From CAZTPJ01 sp964614515 (GTDB taxonomy: Bacteria; Planctomycetota; Phycisphaerae; Phycisphaerales; UBA1924), in contig CAZTPJ010000004.1 in NCBI GenBank assembly GCA_964614515.1, positions 1 to 64,000 of the forward strand: a DNA stretch of 64,000 nt. Direction: 5' to 3'. Shown one piece after another: positions 1-7,778 of this stretch. Below the pieces are notes generated by a model. That model was not told where the DNA came from. It was given only the letters and a program-made list of their open reading frames with translations, and did no database searches. A program made the translations under genes and the position numbers. Numbering within the stretch: the first letter of the stretch is position 1; each line of letters begins with the position of its first letter.

Positions 1-977
1 GCCAGCGCGGGCTTGAGCACGTTGCTCGCGTCGATGGCGCCCTCGGCGCCGCCCGCGCCAACCAGCGTGTGCAACTCGTCGATGAACAGCACGACGTTCT
101 TGGCGCGGCGCACCTCGTTCATCACGGCCTTGATGCGCTCCTCGAACTGCCCGCGATACTTCGTGCCCGCGACCATCATCGCCAGGTCCAGCACGACGAT
201 GCGCTTTTCGTGCAGAATCTCGGGCACTTCGCCGGAGATGATGCGCTGCGCCAGGCCCTCGACGATCGCCGTCTTGCCCACGCCCGCCTCGCCCAGCAGC
301 ACCGGGTTGTTCTTCGTTCGACGGCAGAGCACCTGCACGACGCGTTCGATTTCGTTCATGCGCCCGATCACCGGATCGAGCGTGCCTTCCTTCGCCAGAT
401 CGGTCAGATCGCGCCCGAAGGAATCGAGCGCGGGCGTCTTGCTCTTGCCGCGTCGGCCTTCGGTCCCCGCGGCCGGTCCGCCGCCTCCGCCGCCCGCGCT
501 GGCCATGCCGCCTTCGGATGCGCCTTCGCCTTCGGAGGAACTCGCGCCGAGCAGGTTGAGCACTTCCTCGCGGACCTCTTCGAGTTTCAGGCCTAAATTG
601 CGCAGGACATTGGCCGCCACGCCGTCATGCTCGCGCAGCAGGCCCAGCAGCAGGTGTTCCGTGCCGACGTAGTTGTGGTTCAGGTTGCGGGCCTCTTCGA
701 TGGCATACTCGATGACCTTCTTCGCCCGCGGCGTCTGCGGGAGTTTGCCCATCGTGACCATCTCAGGCCCGGCCTTGACGAGTTTCTCGACTTCGAGGCG
801 CACCTTGCGCAGATCGACATCGAGATTCTTCAGGACGTTCGCCCCAACGCCGGAACCTTCCTTGACGAGACCCAGCAGGATGTGTTCGGTCCCGATGTAC
901 TCGTGGTTGAATCGCTGGGCTTCCTGATTCGCCAGCGCCATCACCTTGCGTGCTCGGTCCGTGAATCGTTCAAACAT
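1..977 (-). CDS. clpC: ATP-dependent Clp protease ATPase subunit ClpC (5' part; gene continues past the left edge)
   Basis: This is the N-terminal 325 residues of a Hsp100 unfoldase that feeds substrates to ClpP in the cytoplasm. The start is the ATG at 977-975, giving MFERFTDRARKVM, the classic ClpC N-terminus. Two Clp-N repeats are visible, each with a 'GTEH(I/L)LLGL' motif. A Gly-rich linker follows near residues 150-170, then AAA domain 1 with Walker A GEAGVGKT (229-236) and Walker B LFIDE (297-301). The second AAA domain and the ClpP loop lie outside the window. The Clp-N pair and linker separate it from ClpB. It is unrelated to the T6SS ClpV at 58513. Transcription runs out of the window, so operon partners cannot be seen. 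Confidence 0.96.
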   Translation of the reverse strand, partial: MFERFTDRARKVMALANQEAQRFNHEYIGTEHILLGLVKEGSGVGANVLKNLDVDLRKVRLEVEKLVKAGPEMVTMGKLPQTPRAKKVIEYAIEEARNLNHNYVGTEHLLLGLLREHDGVAANVLRNLGLKLEEVREEVLNLLGASSSEGEGASEGGMASAGGGGGGPAAGTEGRRGKSKTPALDSFGRDLTDLAKEGTLDPVIGRMNEIERVVQVLCRRTKNNPVLLGEAGVGKTAIVEGLAQRIISGEVPEILHEKRIVVLDLAMMVAGTKYRGQFEERIKAVMNEVRRAKNVVLFIDELHTLVGAGGAEGAIDASNVLKPAL

Positions 978-995
978 GTCTGGCCCCTTGTGTTG

Positions 996-1014
996 GCCGT
1001 CGAAAGCCGACGGC
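996..1014 (-). other. Hairpin in the clpC leader
   Basis: A perfect 7-bp inverted repeat (GCCGTCG, loop AAAGC, CGACGGC) lies 19-37 bases upstream of the clpC ATG. It could be a 5'UTR hairpin. It does not match the CIRCE heat-shock operator, so no regulator is assigned. Confidence 0.35.
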
Positions 1015-1272
1015 GCGGGGTGTGAGTTCCCTCATACGTGGATTCGTGCGCTTGCGATGCCGGGATGCGATCAAGCGATTGAATCCACCGTGTCTCATGG
1101 TAGGAGACGCTACTTCATTCCACGATGTTCGCGCATTTGGCGAACAAAGGCTAACCCTTGAATCGGCGACGCACTGTCGCCGTTGCAACGGTATCGGCTG
1201 CGAGCACCATGCCAGTTTTGGCCACAAGCCACAAAGGCCAAAAGTGCCATTCCCGCCTGTCAGGCGAGTCGG

Positions 1273-1291
1273 GTGGGATGCCTCATCCCAC
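1273..1291 (-). terminator. Hairpin just downstream of the DUF2071 gene
   Basis: A perfect 8-bp inverted repeat (GTGGGATG, loop CCT, CATCCCAC) begins 3 bases after the stop codon of the minus-strand DUF2071 gene. Position and symmetry suit a transcription terminator, although no T-run follows. It may equally be a copy of a dispersed short palindrome. Confidence 0.4.
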
Positions 1292-1293
1292 GT

Positions 1294-2127
1294 TTACGCA
1301 GGCGGCCTTTCACGACCATGCCAAAACGGCACAGCGCGAATCCCCGCACGCGACGTGAGTCGAAAGCCCGGGCCTAACGGCTCCGACACACGCGCCGATT
1401 GCGCCAGTCGCCGCGGCAGCGCCGCATCGACGCACAGCTCCTTCGCGAAGTGCATCAACGGCGCGACCGATGGCAGCGTGATGCCCGACGCCACGGCCAT
1501 CGAATTTTCACGAACCTCCGCTTCCGCCGCGCACAGTCGCCACGGATCATGCCAGACGCGACCAGCGTAAATCGCGCCGCGACGATCGGCGGCGTAGAGC
1601 CAATACCGTTCCGTCAAAAAGTGTTCGAGCGTGCCCGGCTGTGTGGGGTTTGCGGCTCCGACGGCCCGGTACCGGGCTTCAAACCGCGAGTTTGAGTCTG
1701 TGCGTCCGAGCCTTCGCGATGAATACTCGATCCACCCATCGCGTGCATGGCGCGCCGACATCCGCGCATCGCGATAGTTGAGGTGAAACAGGGATCTCGC
1801 GACGCGCACGGCGACTCGCGAGGCCGCGTCAAGACTGAAAAACCACACACCCGGGCCAGGTCGAATCGCCGCACCGCCACGCCCGGGAATCACCAATCCC
1901 GGCGCGGGCGTGACATAAGTGCGCACGTTGAGTTCAGGGAACGCGGAGAGGCCGGGGATCGGCGGCGCGCGGCGAGCACGAATGCCGGACATGGTGAACG
2001 GGACGACGCCGACCCACGCCTGACCCTGAAACGTGTCGACGAGCAGGCCGTGGGGCAGCAGAGCCTGGAGTGTGATTGGCTCGATTGGCCAATGCAGAAA
2101 GAGCAGATCGTGCCAGCGCATGACCAT
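1294..2127 (-). CDS. DUF2071 / YqjF-family protein
   Basis: This 277-residue soluble protein resembles the YqjF/DUF2071 family (acetoacetate decarboxylase-like fold), whose function is unknown. Family features seen are the opening 'MRWHDLLFLHWPI', then 'ALLPHGLLVDTFQGQAWVG', 'VPFTMSGIR' and 'PGLSAFPELNVRTYV', followed by 'GVWFFSLDA' and 'RVARSLFHLNY'. The frame stays open far upstream, but homology begins at the MVMRWHD segment, so the ATG at 2127 (or 2121) is chosen. No clear ribosome site precedes it. The C-terminus, after about residue 230, is Pro/Arg-rich and less family-like. The gene is transcribed away from the ABC module with a 163-bp divergent gap. Confidence 0.8.
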   Translation of the reverse strand: MVMRWHDLLFLHWPIEPITLQALLPHGLLVDTFQGQAWVGVVPFTMSGIRARRAPPIPGLSAFPELNVRTYVTPAPGLVIPGRGGAAIRPGPGVWFFSLDAASRVAVRVARSLFHLNYRDARMSARHARDGWIEYSSRRLGRTDSNSRFEARYRAVGAANPTQPGTLEHFLTERYWLYAADRRGAIYAGRVWHDPWRLCAAEAEVRENSMAVASGITLPSVAPLMHFAKELCVDAALPRRLAQSARVSEPLGPGFRLTSRAGIRAVPFWHGRERPPA

Positions 2128-2290
2128 CGCGCCACGCGAGCCGACGCGGTATGAAGTGGCGGAATCGCCGTCCGAGGACTTGAGAATCCCGGGTGTCACC
2201 GCTATTAACCTATCCGCGCCGCCCGTATGTCGCAGGGGGTTTGATCGACGCCGGAAACCGATTCGCCGGGCATCCATACGAGGGAGGGCC

Positions 2291-3328
2291 ATGATTGAGA
2301 TCAAGGACCTGACAAAACGATTCGGACCGATCCTGGCCGTGGATGGAGTGACGTTCGCCGTTTCTCCCGGAGAAATCCTTGGGTTTCTTGGGCCGAACGG
2401 TGCGGGCAAGTCCACGACCATGAAGATGGTGACGGGGTTTCTCGCGCCGACGCGCGGCACGGCCGTGGTGAACGGACACGATGTCGTGCGCGACCCGCAA
2501 AGCGTCAAGGAATCCATTGGGTATTTGCCGGAGGGAGCGCCGGCGTACCCGGACATGACGCCCGAGTCGTTTCTGCGATTCGTCGCGGAGGTTCGCGGCT
2601 TCAAGGGGCCAGCGCGGCAGGCGCGGGTCGACCGCGCGGTTGAACTGGCGGACCTCAACGAGGTCTATCGCCAACCGATCGACACGTTGAGCAAAGGGTT
2701 CAAGCGTCGCGTGGGTCTGGCGCAGGCGATTCTGCATGATCCCCCGGTGCTCATCATGGATGAGCCGACGGATGGACTTGATCCGAACCAGAAGCGTGAT
2801 GTTCGGCGCTTGATCCGCCAGATGGCCGAAGCCCCCGCCGGTACAGGGGGGGGGACTGGTGGGCGTGGCGATGAGTGTGGGGCCAAGGCGATCATCCTCA
2901 GCACGCACATCCTTGAAGAGGTGGAGGCGGTGTGTACGCGCGTGGTGGTCATCGCGCGGGGACGCATTGTCTTCGATGGTTCGCCGGAAGAGTTCGCGGC
3001 GCGGTCACGGCATCATCAGGCCGTGTATCTCGAAGTTCGTGTGGGGGGCGTGGACAAGCCCGACGGCGTGCTGGCGGAGATTTCGGGCCTGGCGCATGTT
3101 CGAGAAGTTGAGCGATTGGCGGCAGCGCGCGCGGGGATGCTCGCGTGCATGGTGTTCCCCAAGAAGGGTCAGACGGTCGCGGCCGATCTCGCACGCCATG
3201 CGCGGCAGAAGGGGTGGGAAGTCGATGCCCTCCGCGTTGAGCATGGGCGGCTTGATGATGTGTTCCGAGAGATGACGCTCGGGGCTGATGGTGGTGGGCG
3301 GAAGGGGGCGATGGGGGGGCGATCATGA
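2291..3328 (+). CDS. ABC transporter ATP-binding protein (GldA/NosF/CcmA-like)
   Basis: This 345-residue cytoplasmic ATPase powers the permease encoded directly downstream. It has Walker A GPNGAGKS (34-41), a signature-like LSKGFKRRVGLA starting near 133, Walker B LIMDEP (154-159) and the H-loop His at about 206. These features, and the C-terminal extension of more than 100 residues, fit the CcmA/GldA branch of ABC-2 exporters. The frame extends upstream to about 2033, but family homology starts at MIEIKDLTKRFG, so the ATG at 2291 after 'GGGAGGGCC' is used. A Gly-rich insert (about residues 180-198), partly encoded by a 9-G run, separates Walker B from the H-loop. It overlaps the next gene by ATGA. 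Confidence 0.92.
   Translation: MIEIKDLTKRFGPILAVDGVTFAVSPGEILGFLGPNGAGKSTTMKMVTGFLAPTRGTAVVNGHDVVRDPQSVKESIGYLPEGAPAYPDMTPESFLRFVAEVRGFKGPARQARVDRAVELADLNEVYRQPIDTLSKGFKRRVGLAQAILHDPPVLIMDEPTDGLDPNQKRDVRRLIRQMAEAPAGTGGGTGGRGDECGAKAIILSTHILEEVEAVCTRVVVIARGRIVFDGSPEEFAARSRHHQAVYLEVRVGGVDKPDGVLAEISGLAHVREVERLAAARAGMLACMVFPKKGQTVAADLARHARQKGWEVDALRVEHGRLDDVFREMTLGADGGGRKGAMGGRS
2846..2854 (+). repeat. Poly-G tract (9 G) in the ABC ATPase gene
   Basis: Nine consecutive G residues are read in frame as Gly-Gly-Gly in the low-complexity insert of the ATPase. A one-base slip would frameshift the gene before its H-loop. Confidence 0.9.
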
Positions 3329-4179
3329 GCGAATCAGGAGCCGATCGCGCGAGCGATCGAATCGAGCAGGCATCGACTCCCACCTCCGCCGCGGCCGCCA
3401 CGTTATTCGCCCCCGCGTCGTCCAATCCAAGCCTCGCGTCATCAGTGCGCTGCGCCTGGGCGGTGTTCAAGCGGGAGTTCGGCGGATACTTCGCGACGCC
3501 CGTGGCCTATGTCTTCATCGTGATCTTCCTCTTCCTCACCGGTGTGTTCACGTTCAACTTCGGCCGGTTTTATGAACTCGGGCAGGCGAATCTGGGGGCG
3601 TTCTTCGCGTGGCATCCGTGGCTGTATCTGTTCCTGATTCCCGCGATCTCGATGCGATTGTGGGCGGAAGAGCGCAAGAGCGGAACGATCGAACTGCTGA
3701 TGACGCTGCCGATTCCGCTGTGGGCGGCCGTGGCCGGCAAGTTCCTCGCCGCGTGGGCCTTCGCGGGCGTGGCGCTGGCGCTGACGTTTCCCATGTGGAT
3801 CACGGTGTCGTTCCTAGGCCAGCCGGATCACGGGGCGATCCTCACGGCCTATATCGGGAGTTTTCTGATGGCCGGGGGCTTCCTCGCCATCGGCGGCGCG
3901 ATCTCCGCGATGACGCGGAGCCAGGTGATCGCGTTCGTGGTGAGCGTGGTGATCTGCTTTGGGTTCCTCATCAGCGGGTATCCGCCGGTGATGGACGCGA
4001 TGACCGGTTGGGCGCCCAGGTGGCTCGTCGATGCGGTGGCGTCGTTCAGTTTTCTGACGAACTTTGGCGACATCGCCAAGGGCGTGATCGACCTGCGGGA
4101 CCTCGTGTACTTCCTGAGTCTGATGGCGCTGTTTCTGTTCATCAACGCCGTCGTGATCGACCTGAAGAAGGGGACGTGA
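3325..4179 (+). CDS. ABC-2 type permease (GldF-like)
   Basis: This 284-residue inner-membrane protein has about six hydrophobic spans. It begins with a polar Ala/Ser-rich N-terminal 45 residues, then 'FKREFGGYFATPVAYVF', a typical start for the GldF/NosY group. A conserved cytoplasmic 'EERKSGTIELLMTLPI' follows near residues 114-129. Its start overlaps the ATPase stop (ATGA at 3325-3328), so the two are translationally coupled and should form one exporter. The substrate is unknown. In Bacteroidetes the GldAFG set supports gliding, but in planctomycetes the genes are widespread and their role is not established. Confidence 0.9.
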   Translation: MSESGADRASDRIEQASTPTSAAAATLFAPASSNPSLASSVRCAWAVFKREFGGYFATPVAYVFIVIFLFLTGVFTFNFGRFYELGQANLGAFFAWHPWLYLFLIPAISMRLWAEERKSGTIELLMTLPIPLWAAVAGKFLAAWAFAGVALALTFPMWITVSFLGQPDHGAILTAYIGSFLMAGGFLAIGGAISAMTRSQVIAFVVSVVICFGFLISGYPPVMDAMTGWAPRWLVDAVASFSFLTNFGDIAKGVIDLRDLVYFLSLMALFLFINAVVIDLKKGT

Positions 4180-4195
4180 TGGAGGGCTTGTCATC

Positions 4196-6127
4196 ATGAA
4201 CACGCGACTGCTGAGCGCGGCCGCGATTCCCATCGCGATCGCGCTGTTTCTGGCCGTCAACGTGCTGGCGTGGAGCACGCTGCGCACGGCGCGATTGGAC
4301 CTGACGGAAGGGAAGATTTACACGCTGTCGGATGGCTCGCGTCGCATCGCGAGGGAACTCTCCGAGCCGGTGAAGTTGACGTTGTTCTATTCGCAGCGTG
4401 CGGGCAACGCGGACCCGGGGATTCGTGCCTATGCCGTGCGCGTGCGCGATCTGCTTGATGAGTACGTCCGCGCCTCGCGCGGCCGGATCACCCTCGAAGT
4501 CGTTGATCCCGAGCCATTCACCGACGAGGAAGACCGCGCGATGCAGGCGGGGATCGCGGCGATTCCGATGTCCGGCGGCGGCAACCTCTACTTCGGCCTG
4601 CTCGGCACCGGGCCGACCGATGAGCGAGAGGTCATCCGCCTCTTCGATCCGTTGCAGGAGCACTTCCTCGAGTATGAAATCAGCCGCATGATCCACATGC
4701 TGTCACGCCCGGATCGCAAGGTCGTGGGCGTGCTTTCCACGCTGCCGATCGCCGGCGGCTTTACGTTCGCGCAGGGTCAGCCGCGCGAGACGCCTCCCTG
4801 GCAGATTCATGCACAACTGGGCATGTTGTTCGACGTTCGCGATCTTGAAACGACGATCGCGGAGATTCCGTCGGACATTGACGTTCTTGTGGTTGTGCAT
4901 CCGAAGGAACTGCCCGAGGCCGTGCAGTATGCGATTGATCAGTACGTGCTCGGCGGCGGGCGTGCGTTGATTTTCGTGGATCCGCACTCGGTTGTGGATG
5001 TGCCGATGGATGCGCAGAATGAACTGCAGGCGATGCTCGCGCCCAAGGCGTCGGGCCTGCCGAAACTGTTCGACGCGTGGGGCATCGAACTTGTCGCCGA
5101 TCGCGTCGCGGCCGACCTGACCCACGGCCAGCCCGAGCCACAGCAAGGGCAGCGCGGCGAGCCGATCCGAAACCCGGTCTGGGTTGTGCTGCCGGCGGAG
5201 AACATGGATACCGACGACCCGGTGGTGGGCAACGTGGGACTGCTGAGTTTTCCGCTGCCCGGGGCGCTTCGCGCGAAAGCGGGGGGGGAAGGCGCGACGA
5301 CCACATTCTCATCGCTCGCCTTCACCAGCGACACGTCGATGTTGATTCCGGTCGAGCGCGTGCGATTCCCCGATACGCGGGAACTGGTCGGCTCGTTCGT
5401 ATCGCTTGAGGAACCCCTGACGATCATCGCGCGCGTCTCGGGGCCGGTGAAGACCGCGTTTCCCGATGGTGCGCCGCCCCCGCCGGTGTCGCTCGATGAG
5501 TCGGCCCCGGCCGGGTTCACCGGTGAGCATCGCGCCGAGTCCGACGGCCCGATCAACGTGATCGTCGTGGCTGACGTGGATATGTTGTTCGATGCCGTGT
5601 GGGTGCGCGAGCAGACGCTTGGCAACATCGTCCTTGGGTATCGGAAACTCGCGGGCAACGGCGACTTCGTCGTTGGCGCGGTGGATCATCTCGCGGGGTC
5701 GTCGGACCTCATCAGCATCCGCGCCCGAGCGAAGTTCACACGCCCGTTCGATCGCGTCGTGAAGATCCGCAACGAGGCGGAGGTCAAGTACCTCGCCGAG
5801 CAGAAGGCCCTCGAAGCCAAGGCGGCCGATGCGCAGCGACGCATCACCGAACTCCAGCGCGAACGCCCCGGCTCGGGCGATCTCATCCTCAGCCCAGAAC
5901 AGCAGGCCGAACTTGATCGGTTCAACGAAGTTCTCGTGGACACGCGGCGGGAACTGCGAAGACTTCAGCGCACCATGCGGCGCGACATCGAGAGTCTCGG
6001 ACTCACGCTCAAGTTCGTGAACATCGGGTTGATTCCGCTGGTGGTGACGTGTGCGGCCGTGACGCTCGGCGTCTATCGCGTGCGTCGCCGCCGGGGTCGT
6101 GTGACATCGGAAGGGGGCCGATCGTGA
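4196..6127 (+). CDS. GldG-like ABC transporter auxiliary protein
   Basis: This 643-residue protein matches the 'ABC-type uncharacterized transport system, auxiliary component' family (GldG). An N-terminal membrane anchor lies at about residues 5-28. A large extracytoplasmic region carries DLTEGKIYTLSDGS and LFYSQR motifs, and the segment with 'ALIFVDPHS' is typical of GldG. A coiled coil lies near residues 520-600 (YLAEQKALEAKAADAQRR and on). A C-terminal membrane span follows, with an Arg-rich cytoplasmic tail. Spacing to the permease is 16 bp. It is presumed to complete the exporter complex outside the membrane. Its last bases overlap the GTG start of the next gene. Confidence 0.88.
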   Translation: MNTRLLSAAAIPIAIALFLAVNVLAWSTLRTARLDLTEGKIYTLSDGSRRIARELSEPVKLTLFYSQRAGNADPGIRAYAVRVRDLLDEYVRASRGRITLEVVDPEPFTDEEDRAMQAGIAAIPMSGGGNLYFGLLGTGPTDEREVIRLFDPLQEHFLEYEISRMIHMLSRPDRKVVGVLSTLPIAGGFTFAQGQPRETPPWQIHAQLGMLFDVRDLETTIAEIPSDIDVLVVVHPKELPEAVQYAIDQYVLGGGRALIFVDPHSVVDVPMDAQNELQAMLAPKASGLPKLFDAWGIELVADRVAADLTHGQPEPQQGQRGEPIRNPVWVVLPAENMDTDDPVVGNVGLLSFPLPGALRAKAGGEGATTTFSSLAFTSDTSMLIPVERVRFPDTRELVGSFVSLEEPLTIIARVSGPVKTAFPDGAPPPPVSLDESAPAGFTGEHRAESDGPINVIVVADVDMLFDAVWVREQTLGNIVLGYRKLAGNGDFVVGAVDHLAGSSDLISIRARAKFTRPFDRVVKIRNEAEVKYLAEQKALEAKAADAQRRITELQRERPGSGDLILSPEQQAELDRFNEVLVDTRRELRRLQRTMRRDIESLGLTLKFVNIGLIPLVVTCAAVTLGVYRVRRRRGRVTSEGGRS

Positions 6128-7260
6128 ACACGAAGGCTGTGGTGATTCTGTTGATCGTGACGGTGGTGATCGGTGGGCTTGCGGCGTTTGCGCTGGTTCG
6201 CAGCGGACAAACGGGCGTGAACGATCCGCCCGTGCGTGTGCTGCCCGCGCTGGCAAACCGCATCAATGATGTGGCGGGCATTTCACTTCGCAAGGGCGCG
6301 GAGAGTCTCACCATCACACGGCGGGGTCAGCAGTGGGTCGTTGATGATCTCGGCGGCTATCCCGCGACGTTTGAGAGCGTCAAGGAACTCATCGTCGCGG
6401 CGAGCGAACTCAAAGCGCTCGAGCCCAAGACTCGCACGCCGGAGTTATACTCGCGCCTCGGCGTTGAAGACCCGGGCGAAAACGCCGCGTCAACACTGCT
6501 GACCTTCACCGATGCGGACGGCGGGGCGCTCGCCTCGATCATTGTCGGCAACCAGGGTCCGGCCGGCGCGGGGGGGTCAGCCGCGGCGATGTCGCTCTTC
6601 GTTCGCGTCCCGGGCGATGCGCAGTCCTGGCTGGCGCAGGGCCGACTCACCACAAGCACCGATCCGATGACATGGGTCACGCGCGACGTGATCTCCCTCG
6701 ACAACTCGCGCGTGCATAGCGCCACGATCACTCATGCCGACGGTGAGCAAGTCGTGCTGTCGCGTGCGGCCGCGGAAGTCGCGAACTTCTCCCTCGCCGA
6801 TGCGCCGCCGGATCGCCCGCTGCGCCCGGCGGGCACGATCAACGCTTCCGCCCAGGCGCTCTCGTTCATCAGCGCAGAGAACATCAAGACGGCCGCGGAG
6901 TTCGAATGGGATGGTGCGGAGGTGGTCACGGCCGAATATCGCACGTTTGATGGCCTGCTGCTGACCGTGCGGTCGATGCAGGTTGACGAGGTGTGGTGGA
7001 TCAACATCACAGCCTCGGCGACGCAACCGTTGGAGGGTCAGCCCGCGGCCGAAGGCGATGTCACGCAGGAGGCTTCGGATCTTCACGCGCGGCTTTCGCC
7101 GTGGGCCTTTGCGGTGTCATCGTTCAAGGCGGAGCAGATGCGTCGGCGCATGAAGGACATGCTGCAGCCGTCAGCCCCGCCGACGAGCGACACGCCCGCG
7201 CAGCCCGCCGTGGAACTGACACAGCCGCCGAGCATGTTCGGCCCGACGGGCGGTGGGTGA
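6124..7260 (+). CDS. DUF4340 domain protein of the Gld-like ABC module
   Basis: A 378-residue protein starts with GTG at 6124, overlapping the TGA of the GldG-like gene (GTGA). It has one N-terminal membrane anchor (AVVILLIVTVVIGGLAAF) and a large extracytoplasmic domain. Repeated segments such as 'GISLRKGAESLTITR' and 'QWVVDDLGGYPA' define DUF4340. DUF4340 genes regularly follow GldG-like genes in planctomycetes and other phyla, so it is probably part of the same envelope complex. The C-terminus is Pro-rich and low complexity. No enzymatic motif is visible. Confidence 0.85.
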   Translation: MNTKAVVILLIVTVVIGGLAAFALVRSGQTGVNDPPVRVLPALANRINDVAGISLRKGAESLTITRRGQQWVVDDLGGYPATFESVKELIVAASELKALEPKTRTPELYSRLGVEDPGENAASTLLTFTDADGGALASIIVGNQGPAGAGGSAAAMSLFVRVPGDAQSWLAQGRLTTSTDPMTWVTRDVISLDNSRVHSATITHADGEQVVLSRAAAEVANFSLADAPPDRPLRPAGTINASAQALSFISAENIKTAAEFEWDGAEVVTAEYRTFDGLLLTVRSMQVDEVWWINITASATQPLEGQPAAEGDVTQEASDLHARLSPWAFAVSSFKAEQMRRRMKDMLQPSAPPTSDTPAQPAVELTQPPSMFGPTGGG

Positions 7261-7675
7261 GCCGATGCCGGTGAATCATCCGCTGGTGACGGTTGCCTTT
7301 GTGACGCTGCTCTTCGTCGGCGTGACGCTGTTGTCTCGCGCGATCATCCGTCTGATGATGCGCCGCATCGACAGGTTGTATCCGCCTTCGACGCCGGCCG
7401 TGGACGCCGTTCGCCGAGGAGGCCAGTCGTTCAGTTTCGGCCCGGTCAACGCGACGATGTCGATCCATGTGGCGGCGGACGAATCGCACCTGCATCTCAC
7501 GCCGATTTCGCTGCTTCGGCTGTTCGGCATGCGCTCGATGAGCATTCCGTGGGAGGCGATCGAGGTGCATTCGGCCGGGCGATGGTTCACGACGGCGAAG
7601 ATCGCGGGCGTCACCGTGCGCGGGCCGTCATGGTGCCTGCGACTGGCGGAACACGACCCGGCCAGCAACCCCTGA
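7253..7675 (+). CDS. Small membrane-anchored hypothetical protein
   Basis: A 140-residue protein overlaps the end of the DUF4340 gene by 8 bases, or starts at the internal ATG 7265. It has one N-terminal hydrophobic span (LVTVAFVTLLFVGVTLLS), a basic stretch and a soluble domain of about 90 residues. That domain includes 'SMSIPWEAIEVHSAG', which resembles small membrane PH-like domains seen at the ends of operons. I do not recognise a family. Close packing suggests it is the last gene of the ABC module, which ends at the hairpin at 7704-7726. Confidence 0.7.
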   Translation: MGEPMPVNHPLVTVAFVTLLFVGVTLLSRAIIRLMMRRIDRLYPPSTPAVDAVRRGGQSFSFGPVNATMSIHVAADESHLHLTPISLLRLFGMRSMSIPWEAIEVHSAGRWFTTAKIAGVTVRGPSWCLRLAEHDPASNP

Positions 7676-7687
7676 CGGTCACCACCG

Positions 7688-7775
7688 CGCACTCAGCACC
7701 CAGCACTGGCGGGCAAGCCGCCAGTGGCACACGGAACGATGCACTCAGCACTCAGCACTCAGCACCCAGCACTCT
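7688..7775. repeat. Short direct repeats (ACTCAGC units)
   Basis: Two clusters of the unit CACTCAGCA(C) flank the terminator hairpin: about two units before it and four after it, with single-base variants such as CACCCAGCA. The repeats fill the gap between convergent genes and show no coding capacity. Confidence 0.75.
7704..7726. terminator. Bidirectional terminator-like hairpin between convergent genes
   Basis: A 9-bp perfect stem (CACTGGCGG, loop GCAAG, CCGCCAGTG) sits 28 bases after the end of the ABC module and before the end of the convergent PHP-glycosyltransferase gene. Symmetry and position suit a shared terminator. No T-run is present on either strand. Confidence 0.5.
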
Positions 7776-7778
7776 CTC

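Larger units (their letters stand above)
978..1293. other. Gene-free stretch between clpC and the DUF2071 gene
   Basis: These 316 bases lie between the start of clpC and the stop of the DUF2071 gene. Reading frames here show no coding character. The stretch holds the clpC leader hairpin, a 6-bp palindrome CGCCTG-T-CAGGCG at 1254-1266 and a stronger hairpin at 1273-1291. The promoter of clpC must lie here, but no convincing -35/-10 pair was found. Confidence 0.6.
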
